Positions 1 through 8,063 of a DNA stretch of 25,456 nt are shown here, piece by piece. How positions within the stretch are numbered: position 1 is the first letter of the stretch; each line of letters opens with the position of its first letter. Position numbers and translations under genes: made by a program. Below the pieces are notes generated by a model. That model saw nothing but the letters and a program-made list of their open reading frames with translations. It was not told the DNA's origin and did not search any database. Source of the DNA: Rickettsiales bacterium (GTDB lineage: Bacteria; Pseudomonadota; Alphaproteobacteria; Rickettsiales; UBA998); the NCBI GenBank assembly GCA_019749855.1, contig JAIEPI010000046.1:1-25456 (forward strand), given 5' to 3'.

Positions 1-390
1 GCGTACCGCTGAGCACACGGGTGGTGGGGTTGAAGCTGAGCCAGCTCGGTAAGGCGCTGCCATCGCTGCGGGTGGCGTTGTAAGTGAGGGTGTTGTTCTC
101 CTCATCACTAAACGTGGTGGTGGGGATGGTGAACGAGAAGGCGGCATCCTCAGGCGATGTCTGATCGCTGATGGGGATCGCCACCACGGGTGCATCATTG
201 ACGGGGTTGATGGTGAGCACGAAATCATCACTGACGGAGGAGGTGCCATCACTGGCGGTGACACGCACGCTGAGCGTGCCACTGTCGCTTTGTTGTGGCG
301 TACCGCTGAGCACACGGGTGGTGGGGTTGAAGCTGAGCCAGCTCGGTAAGGCGCTGCCATCGCTGCGGGTGGCGCTGTAGGTGAGGGTGT
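1..390 (-). repeat. 297-bp tandem coding repeat (99-residue adhesin domain)
   Basis: Bases 1-93 and 298-390 match at 91 of 93 positions (1-77 and 298-374 are identical), a period of 297 bp or 99 codons. One of the two differences changes Asn to Ser; the other is silent. The bases between the conserved blocks are more diverged. The array probably continues beyond the left edge. Near identity at DNA level suggests recent duplication or gene conversion. Confidence 0.85.
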
Positions 391-1852
391 CAGTTGGATC
401 AGCATCGGTAAAGCTTGTAAGGGGCACCGTAAAACTAAATGACGCATCCTCTAATGTTAACTGATCTGCCAGAGGTACGGAGAGAGCAGGCAAATCATCC
501 ACTGCAAGAACGCTGAGACCAACCGATTGTGATGCAGTGACACCCCCGCCACTCGCATTTAGGGATAATGTTGCAATGCCAAACTGATTCGATGATGGGG
601 TGAACTGAAGGCCGCCCAGAAGTTCCTGGATCTCCGCTACCGATCCTATGGCTTGCCAAATGCCAGTCGCTGGTAGGTATGTCGACGTGATGGCGATACC
701 AGAGAGGCCGGATGATGTTGCCGTGGACAACACGCCAAGGGTGGGTGTTGACAGGTTAATGGTCAGGGTAATGACTTCACCAGCGGCAATATTTTGTAAC
801 TGAATATCAAAACCGGCCAGTGCACCCGCGAGATCTTCACTCAGGGAAATTGTTGTGCCCGGCACGCTCAGGCTAATTAGCTGATTGGGTGTGGTAGTGG
901 GCGGAGGTGATGGGTTGGGGACGGAAATAGGTGGAATGGTCGGCGGCACAATCTCTGAGGGCGTGCTTGGTGTGGAAATGGCTGGCGGCTGTTGCGTCGG
1001 TGGAGTTGATGGCGTGGGCACCGGCGGTGCGGTGGGCGGATTCAGCAACGGACTTAAATCACCTACGGTGAGTGCCAGTGCCGTATTTTGAGTGGAAACT
1101 GCCGATGTACTTTCAGAAAACACTGATGCGGCGGAGAAAAAAGATGACAAGGTCGTGGGCTGTGTAGTCTGGGACGAAGAAAAATCAGAATTAGGCGTCG
1201 TTATTTGCTGACGATTTGTTTCAAATACCCCCTCTTGTGATTGCGCGAAAAAAGAGCTGCTGCCATGTGCTTGTGGTGAGGATATGTTGTATTGCAGCGT
1301 TGATCCGTCAGTGGTGTTTCGTGCATGTTGGGCATCAACATGAAAGACGAGATTGGCCACATGATGTATGTCAGCATCATCGACGATAATTTTTACCGAT
1401 AGCGGAGCATCCAGCTGCACTGGTGCGATGAATTTAACTTGCTGTAGCAATGTGGCAATGGCACTTGACTGACCGCGTAGCACAACGACACCCGCGTCAG
1501 GTGAGCCTTGAATGCTGATGTTGCTGTGAGCGTGATTCAGCAGAATTTTTGCTTCGCTATTACTGAGCACTAGCCGCACGATGATAGGTTTGTCACCCTC
1601 AATACGAGGTAGTTGATCGCTCAGATCTATTTGGAAACGTGCAGTTACCGCGGCTGGCGCTGATTCGTCACGAGAAGAGGGACGCTGTGGTTTAATGAGA
1701 GTTGTATTTTGCTGAGGTGACGTCTGTGAGTCATCGTGAGAAACGCCGGTGGAAATTTCTGCTATGACGCTGTACTGTTTTGGGACCAAAAAATCCGACG
1801 AAACAGTCTCCTTTGAATGGGCGTTGTTTGCGGGTGCAAGCAGATTTTCCAT
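1..1852 (-). CDS. Large cadherin/Ig-like repeat adhesin, N-terminal part (runs off left edge)
   Basis: An open frame on the minus strand runs from an ATG at 1852 to the window edge without a stop, giving 617 codons; the C-terminus is missing. There is no Sec signal peptide at the N-terminus, as in adhesins exported by type I secretion. Seen in order: a beta-rich domain (about residues 70-165), a Ser/Thr/Gln-rich stretch, a Pro/Thr linker (about 270-322), a second cadherin-like domain (about 323-450), then tandem domains of 99 residues beginning near residue 450. These carry the features of dystroglycan-type cadherin / putative Ig (He_PIG) domains: PSWLSF, TRVLSGTP, DGTSSVSDDFVLTI and NDAP. 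Two consecutive copies are nearly identical at DNA level. It is probably a secreted or surface-attached adhesin or matrix protein, which would suit a biofilm-polymer locus 8 kb away, but this functional link is inference. No strong ribosome binding site is visible before the ATG. Confidence 0.72.
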   Translation of the reverse strand, partial: MENLLAPANNAHSKETVSSDFLVPKQYSVIAEISTGVSHDDSQTSPQQNTTLIKPQRPSSRDESAPAAVTARFQIDLSDQLPRIEGDKPIIVRLVLSNSEAKILLNHAHSNISIQGSPDAGVVVLRGQSSAIATLLQQVKFIAPVQLDAPLSVKIIVDDADIHHVANLVFHVDAQHARNTTDGSTLQYNISSPQAHGSSSFFAQSQEGVFETNRQQITTPNSDFSSSQTTQPTTLSSFFSAASVFSESTSAVSTQNTALALTVGDLSPLLNPPTAPPVPTPSTPPTQQPPAISTPSTPSEIVPPTIPPISVPNPSPPPTTTPNQLISLSVPGTTISLSEDLAGALAGFDIQLQNIAAGEVITLTINLSTPTLGVLSTATSSGLSGIAITSTYLPATGIWQAIGSVAEIQELLGGLQFTPSSNQFGIATLSLNASGGGVTASQSVGLSVLAVDDLPALSVPLADQLTLEDASFSFTVPLTSFTDADPTDTLTYSATRSDGSALPSWLSFNPTTRVLSGTPQQSDSGTLSVRVTASDGTSSVSDDFVLTINPVNDAPVVAIPISDQTSPEDAAFSFTIPTTTFSDEENNTLTYNATRSDGSALPSWLSFNPTTRVLSGT

Positions 1853-2071
1853 TTATAAATAATAATCTAAAACTCTAAATATCCCATTTAAATTTATTAA
1901 AAAAAGCCACTTTTAATGTAGAAAAAACACTATTAGTAGAGCAAAAACACGCAACCATAGATGGCAATTTATTGTATTTATTCGCGTAAACAAATTAAAT
2001 ATCTGTGCTAATTAGTAGCATCCGGTATGTAATATATTGAGACATATGTTGATTATATGAGTCTATGCCAC
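1853..2071. promoter_or_regulatory. AT-rich intergenic region upstream of the adhesin gene
   Basis: A 219-bp gap, strongly AT-rich, lies between the start of the adhesin gene and the stop of the rlmD-like gene, both on the minus strand. It should contain the adhesin promoter and possibly a terminator for the upstream gene. I see no clean -35/-10 pair and no hairpin followed by a T-run, so only its position and composition support this call. Confidence 0.3.
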
Positions 2072-3373
2072 TTATTTTCTGAAGACGCCCACGACTTCCA
2101 GATGATGGCTCCAATAGAACTGATCAATCGGTGTCAATTCACATAATCTAAACCCCGATTTGATCAATAAAGCCGCATCGCGCGCGAAGGTCGCCGGATT
2201 ACACGACACCATGATAATGCAACGTAAGTTGCTTGCTGCCATGTGTTTTATCTGACTCATGGCGCCGTTGCGTGGCGGGTTGATAACCGCCGCTTGTACG
2301 CCAGAGAATTCTTTGGCAGTGAGCGGTGAATGATGCAAATCGCGGGTATGAACACCTAACTTTTCCTGTAAATGATAACGGTGAATGGTGTTGTAGAGGG
2401 CCGTGATCATTTCACTGTCACCCTCATAGGCACGTACCTGATGACCATGTTGTACCAATGGCAGGCTGTAGGTGCCGAGGCCACAATACAAATCGACGAT
2501 GTGGCGATACACCGCGAGATGCTTGATAATACGCTCGGTAATACTTTCCTGCGCTGCGCTGCTTGCCTGCAAAAAGGCGTTTTGTGGGAATGGCACAGCG
2601 TAATTAGCAATCTCGATCTCTGCCTCACCCTGCGCGTAGAGTATTTCATGCTCATCACTGGACGCGCGTGTGCTTAGTCGTATTACTGATTGCGATGCTG
2701 CCCAGTCATGAAGGCGCTGCTGGTCGGCTTTTTTTAATGGAGCCGCCAACTGACATTCAACGTCTAAACCCCGTGCAAGTCTGGTTAAGCGAATGGATGA
2801 CAGCGCACTTGGCCGTGTCAGTGATTGCAGGCATTGATGCAGCGGTGCGAGGGCTTGAAAAAGAATAGGCTCCAGGAGTGGGCACATCGATAGGTGGATG
2901 ACTCTATGGCTACGCGCTGACATGAAGCCCAATCGCACCTGTCCTTTCTCTACCTGCACTTTAAATTCAGCGCGCCGCCGAGAAAAAGCACTTCCGTGAA
3001 CTAATGGGCGAATCACCGATGTATCTGCGCCTATTTGCGATAGAATATCGGTGATAAGGTGGGTTTTGAAAGATTCGTACGACAAGGGCGTGAGATGCTG
3101 AAGATTGCAGCCGCCACACTGCAAGAAATGCATGCAGGGTGCTGATTGCCTCGCGCTGCTGGGTGTTGCAACATGTGTTAACGATGCCAAGGCGGCGTCA
3201 CTTTTCAGGTGATGAATCGTGGCGATGACGCGCTCATGGGGCAGGGAGTACGGGATAAAAATGGGGAAATCATCCACATAAGCCACGCCGTCACCCTGTG
3301 CGCCTAAACGCTGGATATCGAGAGTGAGTGATTGACCAATCTGAAGAGGTGCCGGCATGCGCTGACATAGCAT
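2072..3373 (-). CDS. rlmD: 23S rRNA (uracil-C5)-methyltransferase, RlmD/RumA-like
   Basis: Methylates C5 of a uridine in 23S rRNA using S-adenosylmethionine (family knowledge: RlmD acts on U1939). The 433 residues match the family length. Seen in order: an N-terminal TRAM domain (about residues 8-68; LDIQRLGAQGDGVAY), four cysteines placed for a 4Fe-4S cluster (C80, C86, C89, C164, with the typical CGGCNLQHL), a FPQNAFLQA motif near 262, the SAM-binding motif DLYCGLGTYSLPL (294-306), the catalytic cysteine C391 in SCNPATFARD, and the general-base Glu in HHLEVVGVF (E426). The TRAM domain favours RlmD over RlmC or TrmA. One oddity: the usual DPPR motif reads NPPR (N365). The start is ATG at 3373; an in-frame ATG at 3358 is equally good and gives a more typical N-terminus. 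Housekeeping gene, apparently unconnected with its neighbours. Confidence 0.85.
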   Translation of the reverse strand: MLCQRMPAPLQIGQSLTLDIQRLGAQGDGVAYVDDFPIFIPYSLPHERVIATIHHLKSDAALASLTHVATPSSARQSAPCMHFLQCGGCNLQHLTPLSYESFKTHLITDILSQIGADTSVIRPLVHGSAFSRRRAEFKVQVEKGQVRLGFMSARSHRVIHLSMCPLLEPILFQALAPLHQCLQSLTRPSALSSIRLTRLARGLDVECQLAAPLKKADQQRLHDWAASQSVIRLSTRASSDEHEILYAQGEAEIEIANYAVPFPQNAFLQASSAAQESITERIIKHLAVYRHIVDLYCGLGTYSLPLVQHGHQVRAYEGDSEMITALYNTIHRYHLQEKLGVHTRDLHHSPLTAKEFSGVQAAVINPPRNGAMSQIKHMAASNLRCIIMVSCNPATFARDAALLIKSGFRLCELTPIDQFYWSHHLEVVGVFRK

Positions 3374-3512
3374 GTTTTAAGACCAGACAGCCAGATATGT
3401 ATCATCGATAAAAGCATAAATACATCTTATGCGTGTATAAAAATTATTGCTATACCCTCCTAGATGGTGTTATGCTCTCATAGATTACATTAAAGTAGTG
3501 TAGCTCACGTCT
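3374..3512. promoter_or_regulatory. Divergent promoter region between rlmD-like and HATPase genes
   Basis: This 139-bp AT-rich gap separates divergently transcribed genes. For the rightward gene there is a plausible sigma70-type pair: TTGCTA at 3447-3452 and TATGCT at 3471-3476 with an 18-bp spacer, about 36 bases before the ATG. A 6-bp inverted repeat (GCATAA at 3414-3419, TTATGC at 3427-3432) may be an operator. Both are read by eye only. Confidence 0.35.
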
Positions 3513-4064
3513 ATGTATCTTGCGCGTCAATCGTTACAGAATCGATGTTTCTCATTTCGTACGATGGAGCAAGCCAGTGTGCTGGCACACACATTTGCCA
3601 CTTTATTTCCCGATCCGCCGACAGCTTTTCATGGTTTGAGCGAGTTATTGGTCAATGCCATTGAGCATGGCAATCTTGGCATCGGCTTTGAAGAAAAAAC
3701 CGCATTGCTCAGGCAGGGGATCTGGCGTGAAGAGATTGACCGCAGGTTAGAGTCTCCGCAATGGCTTGATAATGAGGCCTGCCTGCGATTTGATGCGAAT
3801 GAAGATGAAGTGGCCATTACCATCAGTGATGCCGGGCAGGGTTTTGACTGGGAACCCTACCTGACACTCCCTCACGAGCGGTCACATTTGCCCAATGGGC
3901 GCGGTATCGCCACGGCACGTCTGTTTGCCTTTAGCTCAATTATTTACAGCGACAATGGCACCAGTGTGCGCTGTACGCAGACCCTGAAAAATTCATCTCA
4001 TTTGCAATCAGGGCATCATCAAAACGCGGCAACTGTCATGCAAATGGCAGATTATGCTAATTAA
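3513..4064 (+). CDS. RsbW/SpoIIAB-type HATPase (anti-sigma-factor-like serine kinase)
   Basis: A 183-residue stand-alone GHKL ATPase domain with no sensor or membrane segment. The N-box is visible as SELLVNAIEHGN (E44, N48, H52), the G1 box as SDAGQGFDW (D106, G108, G110) and the G2 region as NGRGIATARL (about 128-137). These features fit the HATPase_c_2 group, whose members phosphorylate anti-sigma antagonists or bind sigma factors; a response-regulator output partner is also possible. No sigma factor, STAS antagonist or PP2C phosphatase gene is next to it, so its partner is unknown. It is convergent with the antiporter gene, 22 bases away. There is no obvious Shine-Dalgarno sequence before the ATG at 3513. 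Confidence 0.75.
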   Translation: MYLARQSLQNRCFSFRTMEQASVLAHTFATLFPDPPTAFHGLSELLVNAIEHGNLGIGFEEKTALLRQGIWREEIDRRLESPQWLDNEACLRFDANEDEVAITISDAGQGFDWEPYLTLPHERSHLPNGRGIATARLFAFSSIIYSDNGTSVRCTQTLKNSSHLQSGHHQNAATVMQMADYAN

Positions 4065-4086
4065 GCGAATCTTTGCGTCAGGCCCT

Positions 4087-5826
4087 TTAAAAAAGATGCA
4101 GTCGGTCACGCTGTATGGAGAGCGTTTGCTCAATCTGACCAGAATCCATGCCGATGAGTTGCAGGGTCTGGCGTGCGAGATGCAGGCTGGCTTCCAGCAT
4201 TTCCGGAACCACCAGCGTCGCGCCCAGATCATAGAGTGCCTGAACGTCACGTGCATCCCGAGCGCGAACAATCACCGGTAATAAGGGCCAGTGGCGACGA
4301 ACCATCCGCAGCATATCGCGTGCCGCCCGAGGCTCATCGACGGTAATCAGCACACCTTGTGCGGTGGATGCACCCAGACGTTTCCATAATTCCATGCGTC
4401 GAGCATCACCAAAATATACTGGAAAGGAGAGATCGCGCATGCGGCCTGCATGGGCAGCGTTTTGATCAACCGCCACATAGGCGATATGGTTTTCTTCCAG
4501 TACCTGACCCAGCATCATGCCCACACGTCCAAAACCCGCGATAATAAAATGATTTTCCCGTTGTTTTCGACCGGTAGTTTGCAACCAGTCCGGCACGGCG
4601 CGCCCGGGATTCATCAGTGCCCTTCCCAGCCAGCGCGCTATCAGTGCCAGAAGTGGCGTCAGCATCATCGATAACGATGTCAGAAGAAGAAAATATTGCG
4701 CTGCTTCACGTGGCATTAAGCCGGTGGCCATGGCCATACTGATGATGATCAGTGCAAATTCGCCGGCCTGTCCCAGCAGCAAACTGACCTCCGCCGCCTT
4801 GGCAAGGGGTAGGCGAAACGATAGCGCCGTCATAAAAAGAATCGATGATTTGACAGTGAGCAATCCTACAACTCCAACGAGAAGCCAGAAGGGCTCGCGT
4901 ACGATTTCTGTAATATCAGTACGCATACCAATGGAGAGGAAAAACACCCCCAGTAGCAAACCCCGAAGCGGGTCAGTCATGACCTCAACCTCGTGGCGAT
5001 ACTCTGTTTCAGCAATCAGCAATCCGGCGAGAAAGGCGCCAAGCGCTGCCGATAATCCCGCCCCTTCAGTAATGCCCGCCGTGCCAATAATGATAAACAG
5101 AATCAGCGCAAAAAAACCTTCAATGTTTCGACCAGCCCCTAAAAATGACAGCAGAGGCCGTAACATAAAACGCCCAACCATGTAGATTCCGCCAATGGAC
5201 AAAATCGCCAGACCCAGCGATCGCCCTAGCGCCATGGGGATGCTCATGCCGTCCTGCTGAAAGGCATTCAGCAGTGACAGGATGGGCACCACGGCCAGAT
5301 CCTGCATCAGGAGGATAGAAAAACAGACCGTGCCAATGGGAGCAGCTAAGCGATGCTGATCCCTCAGAAGCTGCATGACGATGGCCGTAGAGGACAAGGC
5401 CATCGACGTTCCAATCAACAACGAGACCTGAATGCTGTTGTTGAATTGTAGCGCAATCAGCGTGATGATGGAGGCTGTTAGTATAATCTGGACGCCACCC
5501 AACCCTAACACCAGGCGTCGCATCTCCCACAGGCGGTGAAGTGATAGTTCCAAGCCAATCATAAAGAGCAGAAAAATGACCCCCAGCTCTGAGAGCGTGT
5601 GCACCATCGCGGCGTCATCGATCACCAGAATATTCAGCCATGGGTAATCTGTGGAGAGTGTGGCCAGCGCATACGGACTGATGAGCAGCCCCACCATCAG
5701 ATAACACAGCACCGCTGAGACGCGCAGACGACTCACCAGCGGGACAATGACGCCCGCAATGGCAAAAATGAGTAAACTTTCACGTAGATGGCTGAAAAGC
5801 TCTGGTGAGACAAGAGGTGACTGCAT
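4087..5826 (-). CDS. CPA2-family monovalent cation:proton antiporter with TrkA-N domain (KefB/YbaL-like)
   Basis: An inner-membrane K+ or Na+/H+ antiporter. The N-terminal ~395 residues are a run of hydrophobic helices of the Na_H_Exchanger family, including the stretches DDAAMVHTLSELGVIFLLF and GQAGEFALII that are typical of CPA2 members. A cytoplasmic TrkA-N/RCK-type Rossmann domain follows, with GFGRVG at about residues 431-436 and a GDA motif (YFGDARRMELW) downstream. This domain normally gates transport through NAD(H) or other ligands. There is no separate TrkA-C domain, so the protein resembles YbaL/KefB more than TrkA-C-bearing forms. Length is 579 residues from the ATG at 5826; a GTG two codons upstream (5832) is an alternative start. 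No ancillary KefF/KefG-type oxidoreductase gene is adjacent. The ion specificity cannot be told from sequence alone. Confidence 0.88.
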   Translation of the reverse strand: MQSPLVSPELFSHLRESLLIFAIAGVIVPLVSRLRVSAVLCYLMVGLLISPYALATLSTDYPWLNILVIDDAAMVHTLSELGVIFLLFMIGLELSLHRLWEMRRLVLGLGGVQIILTASIITLIALQFNNSIQVSLLIGTSMALSSTAIVMQLLRDQHRLAAPIGTVCFSILLMQDLAVVPILSLLNAFQQDGMSIPMALGRSLGLAILSIGGIYMVGRFMLRPLLSFLGAGRNIEGFFALILFIIIGTAGITEGAGLSAALGAFLAGLLIAETEYRHEVEVMTDPLRGLLLGVFFLSIGMRTDITEIVREPFWLLVGVVGLLTVKSSILFMTALSFRLPLAKAAEVSLLLGQAGEFALIIISMAMATGLMPREAAQYFLLLTSLSMMLTPLLALIARWLGRALMNPGRAVPDWLQTTGRKQRENHFIIAGFGRVGMMLGQVLEENHIAYVAVDQNAAHAGRMRDLSFPVYFGDARRMELWKRLGASTAQGVLITVDEPRAARDMLRMVRRHWPLLPVIVRARDARDVQALYDLGATLVVPEMLEASLHLARQTLQLIGMDSGQIEQTLSIQRDRLHLF

Positions 5827-5894
5827 ACGCACATTCTGGCGAACTCACCTTGTGAATCAAGCCTTAATATCGCCGATTGCAGTCAGCACGTGAT

Positions 5895-6641
5895 TCATGA
5901 TGCGGTAATTTGTAGTTTGTAGGCTGAGGAGGGGCCGCCCAACTGCACCAGATTCTCTCCAGGCACAATGAGTGCTTTAAATGTTGGCTTGCCGCGGCCT
6001 ATGGCTTGCCCATTGACGATAGTGCCAAATCGAGAGCCCTGATCCACCACGTACACCTCATCACCGTGCCGCTCAAGATTGCAATGATGCGGAGAGATCA
6101 AGAGCGGTGATTCCTGACAGGGTAGATTCAATCGTTGATCACCTGGCGCATCACCCATCAGATAGCCACCGATGCTGAACGGGAAGTTCGCGACATGCAC
6201 GCTCACCGGTGCAAAACTCTCGGCCAATTGGGGGCCGCAAGCGGCAATCGTCACGCTGTTGATTTCGGCGTCCAGCCGCACGGTGGCGCGCTCTTTCGCA
6301 GCGATGCGTGCGTTCAGATCGCGCAGGCGCATCATCAGGCTTTTCAGGAATGGCACCAATTGCGGTGGACATTGTTGAAACAGGCCCTGAAATTCTTCCA
6401 TAGTGAGCATTTGTAATTCGCTCGCATCGAGCGTTCGCGCGGAGGCAGAGCGCAAAGCGCCCGGTTCAAACAGGGCCATTTCACCAAAGACAGCACCCGC
6501 CTCCAGTATCGCTAATGACACATCGCCATGGTCTGCATGTTTAAGAATTTCCACGCGCCCTGAGGTGAGAATGTAGGCGTAATCACCGGCATCCCCCTCT
6601 CTAAAAATAATTTCTTTGGCCGGCGCATGGCGTGAAGACAT
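5895..6641 (-). CDS. Cyclic nucleotide-binding domain fused to FHA domain
   Basis: A soluble 248-residue signalling protein. Residues ~5-105 form a cNMP-binding fold: FREGDAGDYAYIL, then the phosphate-binding cassette FGEMALFE (52-59) followed by the conserved Arg of LRSASA (R64), so cAMP or cGMP binding is plausible. Residues ~145-245 resemble an FHA domain, with SPHHC (S183, H186) and GSRFGTIVNG (about 202-211). The usual GR of the phosphothreonine pocket reads IGG (about 157-159), so phosphopeptide binding may be weakened. The start at 6641 is chosen because AGGAGA (6648-6653 on the complement) lies 6 bases upstream; an upstream in-frame ATG at 6665 has no such site and would overlap the promoter region. 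No DNA-binding or catalytic domain is present, so it probably acts as an adaptor. Divergent from the symporter gene. Confidence 0.8.
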   Translation of the reverse strand: MSSRHAPAKEIIFREGDAGDYAYILTSGRVEILKHADHGDVSLAILEAGAVFGEMALFEPGALRSASARTLDASELQMLTMEEFQGLFQQCPPQLVPFLKSLMMRLRDLNARIAAKERATVRLDAEINSVTIAACGPQLAESFAPVSVHVANFPFSIGGYLMGDAPGDQRLNLPCQESPLLISPHHCNLERHGDEVYVVDQGSRFGTIVNGQAIGRGKPTFKALIVPGENLVQLGGPSSAYKLQITAS

Positions 6642-6647
6642 AGCAAT

Positions 6648-6653
6648 TCTCCT
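6648..6653 (-). promoter_or_regulatory. Shine-Dalgarno site that decides the cNMP/FHA gene start
   Basis: AGGAGA on the minus strand, 6 bases before the ATG at 6641. It favours that start over the ATG codons at 6656 and 6665. Confidence 0.65.
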
Positions 6654-6665
6654 CATACTATTCAT

Positions 6666-6809
6666 AGAGGCGATGCCTTAATTTAGTGTAAATAATTCAG
6701 TGTCATTAAACCTTCATGTGCAAGCACGAAATACTGCTGGAAAATTCCGGTGACATCCTTATGATGCGCGGGCCTTCAAGGGCACATGTAAACTGCACAG
6801 GGTGACTGA
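6666..6809. promoter_or_regulatory. Divergent promoter region between cNMP/FHA and symporter genes
   Basis: About 145 bp between divergent starts. A TATGAT hexamer at 6760-6765 could be a -10 box for the symporter, but the matching -35 is poor. A weak ribosome binding site AGGGTGA (6799-6805) precedes the ATG at 6810. Confidence 0.3.
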
Positions 6810-8063
6810 ATGGCCGCTGCCTCCAGCGAACACCGCGTTTTTGGATTGAGCCTGCTACAGCAGGTACTTGTTGGTCTGGTGCTTGGCGTTCTCGCTGGTA
6901 TCTGGCTGAAAGAACAAGCCGCTGATCTGAAAATTTTTGGCACCATATTCATCAATCTCATCAAGATGGTGGTGATTCCACTCATCTTTTTGGCGCTGGT
7001 GTCCGGTATCACCAGTATGCAGGACCCAAAAAACTTTACACGCGTTGGTATCAAGGGATTAAGCACCTATCTGATTACAGCGATGTTCGCTGTGATTATC
7101 GGCATCATCGCGGGCACAGTGTTTGAGCCAGGCCTTGGAGTTGAGGTCTCAAGTGCGAATATGGAAATGCCGGCAGGCATGGCAGATATGAAAGCACCGC
7201 CCAGCATCGGGCAGTTCATGCTTGATCTTATTCCCACCAATGCCCTGCGGGCGATGACGGAGGATCATTTCCTGCAAGTGATCGTGTTTGCCATTTTCTT
7301 TGGCATCACCATGAACCTCATGGGCGACAAAGTGGAGCACGCGCGAGTGGTTGTGCAGGAGACGGCAAGTATTGTCTTCAAAATGATTGAGCTGATTGTT
7401 CGTCTGGCGCCGCTGGCGGTATTTGGCTTTATGGCGTGGAGTGTCGGTACGCAGGGGGTAGAAATTATCATTACACTCGCACGACTGGTGTTAACGGTGC
7501 TGGCTGCCTGTATCGTGCAATATCTTTTGTTTGGGCTGCTGATATTGGTGTTTGGACGGCTATCCCCCATGCCATTTTACAAAAAGATGATGGTCACGCA
7601 GATGATGGCGTTTTCCACCAGCAGCAGTAAAGCCACGCTCACCACCGCCATGAAGCAACTTCAAACACGCATGGGTGTTTCGGAATCCTCGACGAACTTT
7701 CTTATGCCGCTGGGTGCGTGCATCAATATGGATGGCACGGCGATTTATCTTGGCATCTGTGCGATGTTTTTCTCGCAATTCTACGGCATTCCTTTGGATA
7801 ATCATCAGTATCTGGTGCTGGTGCTTACCTCAACGCTTGGCTCCATTGGCGCGGCGGGCATTCCGAGCGGCTCCATCATTTTTATGGGCATGGTGCTCAG
7901 CTCCGTTGGGCTGCCGCTTGAGGGTATTGGCTTGATTTTAGGGATTGACCGGATGCTTGATATGGTGCGCACCACCATCAACATTACCGGTGATGCAGCG
8001 ATCACGTTGATCATTGACCGCTCCGAGAAAAAACTGGACGAAACGCGTTACTATAACCCCTGA
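6810..8063 (+). CDS. Dicarboxylate / acidic amino acid:cation symporter (DAACS family, GltP/DctA-like)
   Basis: An inner-membrane secondary transporter of 417 residues, the usual family length, taking up glutamate, aspartate or C4-dicarboxylates with Na+ or H+. The family signatures are all visible: the serine-rich re-entrant loop STSSSKATL (about 269-277), the cation-binding NMDGT (306-310), the second re-entrant loop GIPSGS (350-355), and the TM8 substrate site with D384, R387, T388, N391 and D395, spaced as in archaeal GltPh. The Arg at the GltPh-R397-equivalent position argues for an acidic side-chain substrate and against neutral amino acids. The last 13 bases overlap the convergent hypothetical gene. 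It is not obviously linked to polysaccharide production. Confidence 0.92.
   Translation: MAAASSEHRVFGLSLLQQVLVGLVLGVLAGIWLKEQAADLKIFGTIFINLIKMVVIPLIFLALVSGITSMQDPKNFTRVGIKGLSTYLITAMFAVIIGIIAGTVFEPGLGVEVSSANMEMPAGMADMKAPPSIGQFMLDLIPTNALRAMTEDHFLQVIVFAIFFGITMNLMGDKVEHARVVVQETASIVFKMIELIVRLAPLAVFGFMAWSVGTQGVEIIITLARLVLTVLAACIVQYLLFGLLILVFGRLSPMPFYKKMMVTQMMAFSTSSSKATLTTAMKQLQTRMGVSESSTNFLMPLGACINMDGTAIYLGICAMFFSQFYGIPLDNHQYLVLVLTSTLGSIGAAGIPSGSIIFMGMVLSSVGLPLEGIGLILGIDRMLDMVRTTINITGDAAITLIIDRSEKKLDETRYYNP

Noticed and set aside
1..390. CRISPR array
   Set aside because: The repeat is 297 bp, keeps the reading frame and encodes a protein domain; there are no short spaced repeats or cas genes.
885..1091. 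Gly/Val-rich 68-codon plus-strand frame
   Set aside because: It is the complement of the Pro/Thr-rich linker of the adhesin, which explains the composition.
4065..4086. Terminator between the HATPase and antiporter genes
   Set aside because: The 22-base gap has no inverted repeat.
4724..5185. 153-codon plus-strand open frame
   Set aside because: Antisense to the membrane domain of the antiporter; its Ser/Pro/Arg-rich composition is what the reverse complement of hydrophobic helices gives.
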